Assembly: GCA_023390675.1 (NCBI GenBank)
Contig: JAEWCK010000131.1
Span: forward strand, 1 to 24,478
DNA length: 24,478 bases
Direction of reading: 5' to 3'
Origin: Pseudomonadota bacterium
GTDB taxonomy: Bacteria; Pseudomonadota; Alphaproteobacteria; Sphingomonadales; Sphingomonadaceae
This document shows positions 1-8,441 of the stretch, piece by piece (position 1 is the stretch's first letter; each line of letters begins with the position of its first letter). The position numbers and the translations under genes are program-made. Below the pieces are notes generated by a model. It was not told the origin of the DNA and ran no database searches. It was given only the letters and a program-made list of their open reading frames with translations.

Positions 1-30
1 GTGATGCTGAACGGCAGGAACATGGGAACC

Positions 31-1263
31 TCAGTAAAGCAGATAGCGCGCGCGGCGCACCTTGAAGCGGTTCAGCGCGGGCTGCCAGCCCGCCGCGATG
101 CGGCGCGGATCCATGCCGGCCTTGATCTGGTCGAGCACGAGCCGGTTGCGGAGCAGCCGGTCGACACGCTCGATCTGGAAAATGGCGCCATAGAGTTTCC
201 ACAGCGCCGCGACCGCCTCCACGCCGAGCGTTGGAGCATCGAGCCGGTTACGGTCGTGGATGATGACTTCCACGCCTTCGACGCGCTGGCCGGCGAAGGG
301 ATACAGCCTGTCGTTCGCGGGCACATAGGCGACCGCGAGGAAGCTGACGCCGGGGATCCGGCGCGCATTGAGATAGGCGGCAAGCTCGGTGCCCTTGATC
401 CACGGGGCGCCGAAGCGCAGGAACGGGGCCTCTCCCGGCCCCTTGATGTTGACGTTGGTCCCCTCAAGCAGCGCAGTGCCGGCATAGGCGGTGGCTTGAG
501 ACAGGCTGCGCAGATTGGGCGAGGGATTGATCCAGAGCAGCCCGGTGTCGTCGTACCAGTCGCTGCGTTTCCAGCCCGTCATCCGGATCACGGTGAGCTT
601 CGCGCCGATCCGGTCTTCGGCATTGAACATCGTCGCGAGTTCGCCGAGCGTCATGCCCGGGCGCATCGGCTCCGAATGCGGCGTGGTGTAGTCTGCCAGC
701 CCGGGGGTCGAGACGGGCCCTTGCACCGCAAGCCCGCCCAGCGGGTTGGGCCGGTCGAGCACGATCAGCTCGACCTTGTTCGCCGCGGCGGCCTGGAGAA
801 AATATTTGGTGAGCGTCTGGAAGGTCCAGTAGCGCACGCCGACATCCTGCAGATCGATCACCACTGCATCGATGCCCGCGAGCTGCGCGGTGCTCGGGTG
901 CCGTTCGGCTTCGGTACGGCCATAAAGGCCGACGATCGGCAGCCCGCTCGCGGCGTCCATCCTGTCGTCGATATCGGTGTCGTCGGTTGCGGCGTTGATT
1001 CCGTGCTCGCCGCTGAACAGCTTGACCACCTCCAGCCCCGGCACCGCGGCCCGCCGAAGCACGTCGATCGTCCGGCGACCTGCCGAATCGACGCTGATCG
1101 GGTTGGCGAGGATGGCGAGGCGCAGCTTCCCCCCGTGCCGCGTCACCATTTCACGCAGCGGAGCGAAATGCCGGTCCTGCAGCACGTCGATCCCGGTGCG
1201 GACCTGCGCGGCCGCGGGGAACGCCGCGAGCAACGCGAGCAGCAGGAGCAGCCGTTTGATCAT
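31..1263 (-). CDS. namZ: NamZ-type exo-beta-N-acetylmuramidase (DUF1343, GH171)
   Basis: A 410-residue exported protein. Residues 1-19 form a signal peptide (basic start, Leu/Ala-rich core, cleavage likely after AAA-19). The body carries the DUF1343 landmarks in order: LANPISVDS, KLFSGEHGI, VIDLQDVGVRYWTF, LDRPNPLGG, NPSPNLRSL and LLEGTNVN. Characterised members (NamZ, family GH171) remove N-acetylmuramic acid from the non-reducing end of peptidoglycan fragments in cell-wall recycling. The first glycine of FSGEHG is proline in many relatives. Its ATG overlaps the stop of the upstream serine hydrolase by 4 bases (ATGA), so the two are probably translationally coupled. In Bacillus subtilis, namZ also sits with a beta-lactamase-fold amidase (amiE). 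Family assignment is firm; exact substrate here is inferred. Confidence 0.87.
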   Translation of the reverse strand: MIKRLLLLLALLAAFPAAAQVRTGIDVLQDRHFAPLREMVTRHGGKLRLAILANPISVDSAGRRTIDVLRRAAVPGLEVVKLFSGEHGINAATDDTDIDDRMDAASGLPIVGLYGRTEAERHPSTAQLAGIDAVVIDLQDVGVRYWTFQTLTKYFLQAAAANKVELIVLDRPNPLGGLAVQGPVSTPGLADYTTPHSEPMRPGMTLGELATMFNAEDRIGAKLTVIRMTGWKRSDWYDDTGLLWINPSPNLRSLSQATAYAGTALLEGTNVNIKGPGEAPFLRFGAPWIKGTELAAYLNARRIPGVSFLAVAYVPANDRLYPFAGQRVEGVEVIIHDRNRLDAPTLGVEAVAALWKLYGAIFQIERVDRLLRNRLVLDQIKAGMDPRRIAAGWQPALNRFKVRRARYLLY

Positions 1264-2462
1264 GGTCTGGCGTCGAGCGCCTTCAGCACCGCGGTATGGA
1301 TCGCCGGGCGCGCCTTGCCGATCAGCTGGTTCTCGCGCGTCGGGTTCACGCGGTTGGTGAGCAGGACGATGAAGGCGTCGCGGTCCGGATCGATATAGAT
1401 CATCGTCCCGGTGAAGCCGGTATGGATCAGCGCATGCGGCGAGGCGAGGGGACCGGCGAGGCCGCCGGGCGTTGGCATGTCCCAGCCAAGCGCGCGGGCG
1501 CTGCCCGGCGGTATCCCCTGCGGCGTCTCGAAGAGCTTCACCGTGTCCGCGCGGAGCAGCCGCTTGCCGCGATAAATGCCCTTGTTGAGCCAGAGCTGCG
1601 CGAGCGTTGCGAGGTCGCGTGCGGTGGAGAACAGCCCGGCATGCCCCGACACGCCGCCCATCAGAAACGCGTTCTCGTCATGGACGACGCCGTGCACCAG
1701 CGTATGGCGCAGCCAGTCGTCCTGCTCGGTAGGCGCGATCCGCGCGAGCCGCGATTTGGGCGGGTTGAAGCCGGTGTCCTTCATGCCCAGCGGGCCGAAG
1801 GCGTGCTTCTGGAGGAACCGATCGAGCGGCTGGCCCGAGATCCGACGGACGATCTCGCCCATCAGGATCATGTTCTCGTCGCGATAATGATAGGCAGTGC
1901 CCGGCGCTTCGGTGACGGGCGTGGCGTAGACCTGCTTGAGGATGCCCGCCCGATCGGTCGCATGCTGCCAGAGCAGCCCCGACGGAGTCAGGCCCGAGCT
2001 GTGGGTGAGCAGATGGCGAACAGTGATTGCGTCGTGCCCCGGCGTTCCCGCGAACTCGGGCAGATAGCGCATCACCGGCGCGTCGAGGTCGAGCTTGTGT
2101 CGATCGTAGAGGATCGCGGCTGCGGTGGTCGTGCCGATGACCTTGGTGAGCGAGGCGAGGTCGAAGATCGTGTCCGCGCGCATCGGCGGCGCTTCGGGCG
2201 ACACGTCGAGCCGGCCGAACGCCTTGAGCGCGAGCAGCTTGCCATGCTGCCCAACCGCGAGCACCGCGCCGGGAAACGCCTTTTGCGCGACCCAATTGTC
2301 GACCTCGGCGAAAGCGGCGGCGAAACGCGCGTCCTGCGCTGCGGTCGCGACGGCAAGCTGACGTACCGGATGGCTGGCTGGCGCGGTCTGGCCGCACAGG
2401 AGAAGCAGGCTTGCGGCCAATGGCCACAGGCGGCTTCTCGCGACCCTTTTCTCGTTTCTCAT
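1260..2462 (-). CDS. Exported serine hydrolase, beta-lactamase / AmiE-like fold
   Basis: A 400-residue protein with a hydrophobic N-terminal export signal (about residues 11-29). The serine beta-lactamase / penicillin-binding fold shows in SLTK (residues 104-107, catalytic Ser and Lys), the YRD triad in HYRDEN (193-195, the Tyr motif) and HTGFTGT (347-353, the KTG equivalent). A conserved MGGVSGHAGLFST block lies at 268-280. This subgroup includes B. subtilis AmiE, an N-acetylmuramoyl-L-alanine amidase encoded with namZ. Pairing with namZ by a 4-base overlap supports a role in splitting peptides from muropeptides in the periplasm, but an esterase or beta-lactam hydrolase is not excluded by sequence alone. 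ATG at 2462 is preceded by AAAGGGG, a good ribosome site. Cys-23 might act as a lipid anchor, but LLLC is a poor lipobox. Confidence 0.83.
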   Translation of the reverse strand: MRNEKRVARSRLWPLAASLLLLCGQTAPASHPVRQLAVATAAQDARFAAAFAEVDNWVAQKAFPGAVLAVGQHGKLLALKAFGRLDVSPEAPPMRADTIFDLASLTKVIGTTTAAAILYDRHKLDLDAPVMRYLPEFAGTPGHDAITVRHLLTHSSGLTPSGLLWQHATDRAGILKQVYATPVTEAPGTAYHYRDENMILMGEIVRRISGQPLDRFLQKHAFGPLGMKDTGFNPPKSRLARIAPTEQDDWLRHTLVHGVVHDENAFLMGGVSGHAGLFSTARDLATLAQLWLNKGIYRGKRLLRADTVKLFETPQGIPPGSARALGWDMPTPGGLAGPLASPHALIHTGFTGTMIYIDPDRDAFIVLLTNRVNPTRENQLIGKARPAIHTAVLKALDARP

Positions 2463-2508
2463 TCGTCCCCTTTGCGAGCGTAAGAATGGTATCGCCCGGC
2501 GTGCGGGG

Positions 2509-3852
2509 TCAAGGGTCAGTCCGGATCGGTTTCCGCGGCGAGGCGCGCGGGACCCGATCGGGCGCGGCGCCCAGCGCCCGCGCCAGCGCGTCGCGATCGA
2601 GCGCGCTCTCCCAGCGTGCGACCACCACGGTGGCGACGGCGTTACCGATGAAGTTGGTGAGGCTGCGGCACTCGCTCATGAAGCGGTCGACGCCGAGGAT
2701 CAGCGCCATCCCGGCGACGGGGAGCGAGGGTACCACCATGAGCGTCGCGGCCAGCGTCGCGAAGCCCGCGCCGGTTACGCCTGCTGCACCTTTGGAAGTC
2801 AGCATCGCGACGCCGAGCAGCAACAACTGCTCGCCGAGCGAAAGATGCGTGCCCGTCGCCTGCGCGATGAACAGCGCCGCGAGCGTCATGTAGATGTTGG
2901 TGCCGTCGAGGTTGAACGAATAGCCCGCGGGAACGACAAGCCCGACGACTTCCTTGTGGCAGCCCGCGCGCTCCATCTTGTCGATCAGCGCCGGCAGCGC
3001 GGCCTCGGACGAGGAAGTGCCGAGCACCAGCAGCAGCTCGGCTTTCAGGTAACGGATCAGCTTGAGGATCGAGAAGCCGGCGAGCCGCGCGACGAGGCCG
3101 AGCACGACGAGCACGAAGATCAGCGAGGTGAGATAAAAGGTCGCGACCAGCGCCCCGAGATTGACCAGCGAGCCGACGCCATGCTTGCCGATCGTCGCCG
3201 CCATCGCCCCGAACGCGCCGATCGGCGCCGCGCGCATGACGATCGCGACGACGCGGAACACGACTGCGCCCAGCCGATCGAGCAACTCGATCACCGGGCG
3301 CGCAGACTCGCCTGACAGCGCGAGCGCAACGCCGAACAGTATCGCCACGAACAGCACCTGGAGGATCGATCCATCGGTGAGCGCCGAGAGCAATGTGGTC
3401 GGGATTATAGCGAGCAGGAAGCCCTGCACGCTCGTCTCGTGCGCCTGCTGCTCGAACTTGAGCACGGCGTTCTGGTCGAGCGCGGCGGGATCGACGTGCA
3501 TCCCCGCGCCCGGCTGGACGATGTGTCCGACCACCAGCCCGACGACCAGCGCCAGCGTCGAGAAGAACAGGAAATAGGCAAGCGCCTTCACCGCGACGCG
3601 GCCGAGCGTTCCCATCCCCTGCGCGCTCGCGATGCCGGTGACGAGCGTGAGGAAGATCACCGGCGCGATGATCATCTTGACGAGCTTGATGAAAGCGTCG
3701 GCGATCCATTGCAGCGACGCGCCGGACTGGGGCCAGACCGCGCCGACCAGCACGCCCAACGCGATGGCGACCAGCACCTGGAGGTAGAGATGTCCCCACC
3801 AGCGCGTCGCGCGCGCGGGTCCCTTCGCATATTCGATCGCGACAGCGCCCAT
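2509..3852 (-). CDS. dctA: Dicarboxylate/amino acid:cation symporter DctA
   Basis: A 447-residue inner-membrane transporter of the DAACS (glutamate/C4-dicarboxylate symporter) family, which takes up succinate, fumarate, malate or acidic amino acids with H+ or Na+. Family marks are TSSSE (279-283, first re-entrant hairpin), NLDGTNIY (314-321, cation and substrate site), GVTGAGF (358-364, second hairpin) and SLTNFIGNA (397-405), which is typical of the DctA branch. Many hydrophobic segments run from about residue 22 to 412. Length matches DctA (about 430-450). ATG at 3852 follows GAAGGGGG with a suitable gap. The serine hydrolase gene begins 46 bases downstream on the same strand with no hairpin between, so dctA may be the first gene of a dctA / serine hydrolase / namZ transcript. 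Acidic-residue extras at the C-terminus are not seen; the tail is Arg/Pro-rich. Confidence 0.9.
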   Translation of the reverse strand: MGAVAIEYAKGPARATRWWGHLYLQVLVAIALGVLVGAVWPQSGASLQWIADAFIKLVKMIIAPVIFLTLVTGIASAQGMGTLGRVAVKALAYFLFFSTLALVVGLVVGHIVQPGAGMHVDPAALDQNAVLKFEQQAHETSVQGFLLAIIPTTLLSALTDGSILQVLFVAILFGVALALSGESARPVIELLDRLGAVVFRVVAIVMRAAPIGAFGAMAATIGKHGVGSLVNLGALVATFYLTSLIFVLVVLGLVARLAGFSILKLIRYLKAELLLVLGTSSSEAALPALIDKMERAGCHKEVVGLVVPAGYSFNLDGTNIYMTLAALFIAQATGTHLSLGEQLLLLGVAMLTSKGAAGVTGAGFATLAATLMVVPSLPVAGMALILGVDRFMSECRSLTNFIGNAVATVVVARWESALDRDALARALGAAPDRVPRASPRKPIRTDP

Positions 3853-3908
3853 CTTGCCCCCTTCGTTGCGCCGGCCAGCATAAGCGCGGGCGCGCCGCGC
3901 CCCAACGG

Positions 3909-3938
3909 AAAAGGGCGCCCCCTTGCGGGAGCGCCCTT
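3909..3938 (-). terminator. Rho-independent terminator after the small lipoprotein gene
   Basis: Read on the minus strand, a 12-base-pair stem (AAGGGCGCTCCC with GGGGGCGCCCTT, one T-G wobble) closes on a GCAA tetraloop and runs into TTTT. It lies 45 bases past the lipoprotein stop and before dctA, so it should separate the two transcripts. Confidence 0.85.
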
Positions 3939-3983
3939 CCTATCTCTCAGCTCCGGCCGATGCGGCCGGATGCCGGCGCGAGA

Positions 3984-4217
3984 TCAGTGCGCGTTCGCCT
4001 CGAGCTGGTCGTGCGCGTTGTCCGCGGCATCGGCAGCGTTCTCGAGCGTCGCCTCGGCGGCGTCGTTCGTCGCATTGTCGGCGCCCGCCTCGTACATCGC
4101 GGCATTGGCAGCCTGATCGTCGGCCATGTTCGCCGCCGTGGTGTTGGTGGTGCCCGAATTGCAGGCCGCGAGCGACATCAGGCCGGCGGTAGCAGCAACA
4201 ATGAGGATCTTCTTCAT
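3984..4217 (-). CDS. Small Ala/Asn-rich lipoprotein
   Basis: A 77-residue protein with a lipoprotein signal: MKKILI start, hydrophobic core and lipobox LAAC (residues 16-19), so Cys-19 should be lipidated after cleavage. The mature part is about 58 residues, very rich in Ala, Asn and Asp/Glu, without any hydrophobic or catalytic motif, and is probably extended or helical. Such short lipoproteins are common in sphingomonads and have no known function. The ATG at 4217 has AGGAG 8 bases upstream. A possible promoter lies at 4281-4308 and a strong terminator follows, so the gene is likely a single-gene transcript. Confidence 0.8.
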   Translation of the reverse strand: MKKILIVAATAGLMSLAACNSGTTNTTAANMADDQAANAAMYEAGADNATNDAAEATLENAADAADNAHDQLEANAH

Positions 4218-4280
4218 CTTGGTGCTCCTGTAGGAACTGTAACGTTTCGCAGCCGACCCGATTGCCGTCGCGAAGCCGCT

Positions 4281-4308
4281 GAAATAACGTTCGTTGCGTT
4301 TGCGTCAA
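4281..4308 (-). promoter_or_regulatory. Possible sigma-70-type promoter of the lipoprotein gene
   Basis: On the minus strand TTGACG (4308-4303), 16 bases, then TATTTC (4286-4281). The -35 box is a good match and the -10 box a weak one. It sits about 65 bases upstream of the lipoprotein start in an AT-richer stretch. Seen by eye only. Confidence 0.35.
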
Positions 4309-4328
4309 TCGCAAATTCACCGCAGCGC

Positions 4329-4356
4329 AAAAATTGAGCCATTTTTTTGCCCAATT
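4329..4356 (-). terminator. Likely terminator after the M28 peptidase gene
   Basis: On the minus strand AATTGGGC (4356-4349) pairs with GCTCAATT (4339-4332) with one G-T wobble, around a 9-base A-rich loop, followed by three more T. It lies 48 bases past the peptidase stop. The stem is AT-rich at its base, so strength is uncertain. Confidence 0.45.
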
Positions 4357-4403
4357 GTTGCCCGGCGGCTGCCATCAAATCGCAAGACCTCGCTTGGTTC
4401 CCG

Positions 4404-5777
4404 TCACTCGCCGTGCGGCGGCACCGGGGCGATATCCTCAGGCGCGTTGGCGACGATCGCCAGCACTGCGGTCCACGCCGCCACATTTTGCCGCAACTGC
4501 TCGGGATCGATCTTGTCGAGCGTGTCGTCGGGCGTGTGGTGATAGTCGAAATAGCGCAGGCCCGATTGATCGAGGTCGATCCCGCCTACGCCGGTGCGCA
4601 GCGTCGGGCCTACATCGGTGCCGCCACCCGCAACGCCGCGTCCGCGCGAGACGCCGATTGGGGCAAGCGCCGCCGCGACCCGGTCGACCATCGGCTTGTT
4701 GACCTCGGCATAGCTCGATTCGAAGCGCCACACGCGGTCCGCGCCGAAATCCGATTCGGCGGCGAACACGTGCCGCTCGCCAACATGCGCTTTGGCGTAG
4801 GCTTCGCCCCCGAATCCCCCCGGCTCCTCCGCTCCAAACCAGACGACGCGGATCGTCCTGCGGGTCTTGCCGGCGTCATAGACGCGCTTGGCCGCGGCGG
4901 CGGCGATCGCCACGCCCGCGCCGTCGTCGATTGCTCCGGTGCCCTGGTCCCAGCTGTCAAGGTGCCCGCCGACGAGCACGATGCCTGCCGAGGGATCGGT
5001 GCCGGGCAGCTCCGCCACTACGTTGCCCGATTCGGCCTCGCCATGAATCCCGGCGGTGATCTGGACGCGCAGCTTCACCGGGCCGCGCTTCAATAGCCGC
5101 TCGAGCTGTTCGGCGTCGGGAAGCGACAGCGCCGCCGCGCCGATCGGCTTCACGTCCTTGGGCCAGTTGGTCACGCCGGTGTGCGGGTTGCGGTGATAGT
5201 CGGTGCCGATCGAGCGGATCAGCACCGCGACCGCGCCCTTGCTCGCTGCGAGCGCGGGCCCCGAGCGGCGCGCGGCGCCATAGGAGCCGTATTGCGATCC
5301 GTCCTGCGTGGGAGTCATCGCGTGGCTGATGAAGGCGATCTTGCCGGTCAGGCTCCCTGCCGGCGCCGCCTGCAGCTCGGCCATGCTCGGGAAATAGGCG
5401 ACTTCGGCCTCGATCGGCTTGGGACCGGTCGATCCCGAATTGCCGAGTGCCGCGATCGCCAGCTTCTGCGCCGAGGGGCCGAGCACCTCGACGGTCTCGA
5501 TCCCGCGCTCCCACAGCGGCATCCGGTAGGTCTCGATATGGACGTTCTGGAAGCCGAGCGCGGTCAGCTTCTTGACTGCCCAAGCGCGTGCGCGGGCCTC
5601 CGCCTCGGTCGCCGCGAGGCGCGGGCCGACTTCGGTGGTCAGCCCCTCGACGATGTCCCAGGCGAGCGTGTCGTTATGGAGCGCATCGTCGCGCAGCGTT
5701 GCGACATCGGCCTGGGCGAGGGCGGGGAGGGGAAGGGCGAGCGCGGCAGCGGCCGCGAGCAGGAGGCGCTTGGTCAT
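4404..5777 (-). CDS. Secreted M28 family metallopeptidase (carboxypeptidase Q-like)
   Basis: A 457-residue protein with a signal peptide (1-21, ending ALA-Q). It is a zinc-dependent peptidase of family M28. Residues fitting the two-zinc site are H272 and D274 in GGHLDSW, D284 in GAIDDGAGV, E317/E318 in GAEEPGG, D343 in ESDFGA and H414 in YHHTPDDT. A PA-like insert probably lies between about 120 and 245, before the catalytic core, as in carboxypeptidase Q and similar enzymes. It should act in the periplasm or outside, freeing amino acids or dipeptides; substrate is unknown. There is no convincing ribosome site before the ATG, and a candidate promoter at 5784-5812 would place transcription start at or next to the ATG. 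Divergent from ettA. Confidence 0.88.
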   Translation of the reverse strand: MTKRLLLAAAAALALPLPALAQADVATLRDDALHNDTLAWDIVEGLTTEVGPRLAATEAEARARAWAVKKLTALGFQNVHIETYRMPLWERGIETVEVLGPSAQKLAIAALGNSGSTGPKPIEAEVAYFPSMAELQAAPAGSLTGKIAFISHAMTPTQDGSQYGSYGAARRSGPALAASKGAVAVLIRSIGTDYHRNPHTGVTNWPKDVKPIGAAALSLPDAEQLERLLKRGPVKLRVQITAGIHGEAESGNVVAELPGTDPSAGIVLVGGHLDSWDQGTGAIDDGAGVAIAAAAAKRVYDAGKTRRTIRVVWFGAEEPGGFGGEAYAKAHVGERHVFAAESDFGADRVWRFESSYAEVNKPMVDRVAAALAPIGVSRGRGVAGGGTDVGPTLRTGVGGIDLDQSGLRYFDYHHTPDDTLDKIDPEQLRQNVAAWTAVLAIVANAPEDIAPVPPHGE

Positions 5778-5783
5778 CTACAG

Positions 5784-5812
5784 GTGCTAGCCAGCCCCGA
5801 AACATTCGGCAA
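5784..5812 (-). promoter_or_regulatory. Possible promoter of the M28 peptidase gene
   Basis: On the minus strand TTGCCG (5812-5807), a 17-base spacer, then TAGCAC (5789-5784). The expected transcription start falls about 7 bases on, at the ATG (5777), which would give a leaderless message. This fits the missing ribosome site. Seen by eye; GC-rich promoters are hard to call. Confidence 0.35.
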
Positions 5813-5854
5813 TCCGGCAGCGGTTTCCGGCGTGTTTCCGCGCGAGCTCTCGCG

Positions 5855-5883
5855 TTGCCAATCGCGCGGGCCGTCGCTACATG
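5855..5883 (+). promoter_or_regulatory. Possible promoter of ettA
   Basis: TTGCCA (5855-5860, five of six matches to the -35 consensus), a 17-base spacer, then TACATG (5878-5883). The start site would be near 5890, giving a leader of about 40 bases before the GTG at 5931. Confidence 0.42.
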
Positions 5884-5930
5884 CGCTCCCGAATTCCCGC
5901 ACCCCGAATTTTCGAACGGAGACCCCTCAC

Positions 5931-7610
<1,680 letters not shown>

Positions 7611-7632
7611 TGCTATCGGCGCGTATCGCCGA

Positions 7633-8067
7633 GTGAGCAGGCGCTCGCCCGGCTTCGGCGATACGCTCGATCAATGGCTGGTCGCCGAAGGGCTGGTGCC
7701 CGACGATGCTGGTCCCGGTGCGATCGCCGACGTGCCGCGCGTGCGGGCGATGCTGATCGAAGCCGCGCGCGAACGGCGGGCGGTCAGCTATTCGGAGGCA
7801 CTGGCGGGGCTCGGCTTGCGCTTCAGCCGGCCCAAGATGCGGGCCTATTGCCGGACACTCGATGCGATCGATGCGGCCGCTGGTGCCGCGGGCGAGCCCG
7901 GACTGGCGGTGCTGGTAGTCCGCGAAAGCGATCGCCTGCCCGGGCAGGGCTGGTGGGTCGGGGCGGCAAAGACCTATGGCTATACCGGCGAATGGACAGG
8001 GCCGGCTGCCGCGCAATTGGTCGCACGGCTGCAGGCGGAAGCATTCGATTATTGGGCGGCGCGCTAG
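7633..8067 (+). CDS. Conserved small protein of unknown function
   Basis: A 144-residue soluble protein, no signal peptide or membrane segment. I do not recognise a named family with certainty. Visible features are a helical N-terminal half with AVSYSEALAGLG (about 53-64), suggesting a winged-helix-like element, and LAVLVVRESDRLPGQGWW (about 92-109) in the C-terminal half. The layout (a YSE..LG helix, then a strand ending in a PGxGWW-like turn) resembles a pattern I recall in other small hypothetical bacterial proteins; some sphingomonad copies carry an unsupported label as ribose-phosphate pyrophosphokinase, and no PRPP motif is visible here. Starts at GTG 22 bases after the ettA stop, with no clear ribosome site, so the true start may be further in. 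Confidence 0.68.
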   Translation: MSRRSPGFGDTLDQWLVAEGLVPDDAGPGAIADVPRVRAMLIEAARERRAVSYSEALAGLGLRFSRPKMRAYCRTLDAIDAAAGAAGEPGLAVLVVRESDRLPGQGWWVGAAKTYGYTGEWTGPAAAQLVARLQAEAFDYWAAR

Positions 8068-8078
8068 CCGCTACGCGC

Positions 8079-8441
8079 TCACACCTGCGTCACGCCCGCT
8101 ACGCAGCCGCCGTCCTGTGCGAAGCTCAGGCTGACTTCCTCGTTATCGGGGCTGGTGCGGTAGTGCACCACGATCGTCTTGTCCTGGTTGAACTTCTTGT
8201 CGAGCACGGTCAGCGTCGTGTTGGGATTGAGTGCGCTCATCATCATGGCGAGATCCACCGAATCGTCGCCCATCACGATCTTCGCGCCGGGTTTGATATA
8301 TTTGCCGAGCGTCGCGGTGTCGTGGCGGTTCATTGCCGCCATGAACGAATCCACGACTTCCTCACGCGTCTCCGCGGGTTCCTTCGCGGGCACGCAGCCA
8401 GGCGTGACGCTTGCAGCCAGGAGTGCGAACAACAGGCTCAT
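8079..8441 (-). CDS. Small exported NTF2-like (DUF4440/SnoaL-type) protein
   Basis: A 120-residue protein. The first 16 residues (to GC-16) are hydrophobic and probably an export signal; a lipobox is not convincing. The rest has the pattern of an NTF2-like cone: EEVVDSFMAAMNRHDTATLGKYI (28-50) is the usual opening helix-turn-helix, followed by strands in KIVMGDD and TIVVHYRT. Members are binding proteins or enzymes of varied role; none can be assigned here. The ATG overlaps the glpK stop by 4 bases (ATGA) and is preceded by GGGGAGGATCGGAG, so it is read after glpK. It ends 11 bases from the convergent small gene. A much longer open frame runs upstream through glpK in another frame and is not real. 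Confidence 0.72.
   Translation of the reverse strand: MSLLFALLAASVTPGCVPAKEPAETREEVVDSFMAAMNRHDTATLGKYIKPGAKIVMGDDSVDLAMMMSALNPNTTLTVLDKKFNQDKTIVVHYRTSPDNEEVSLSFAQDGGCVAGVTQV

Noticed and set aside
1..1398. Long plus-strand open frame over the namZ gene
   Set aside because: It is antisense to a gene with clear family motifs, has no recognisable domain and is Arg/Pro-rich, as expected of GC-rich shadow frames.
1260..2462. Reading the serine hydrolase as an antibiotic-resistance beta-lactamase
   Set aside because: The SxxK and HTG motifs fit the wider class C / AmiE-like fold, and the pairing with namZ points to wall recycling; nothing specific to resistance is visible.
5181..5930. Upstream extension of the ettA frame
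   Set aside because: The 250 extra residues lie antisense to the M28 peptidase, and EttA homology begins at the GTG at 5931.
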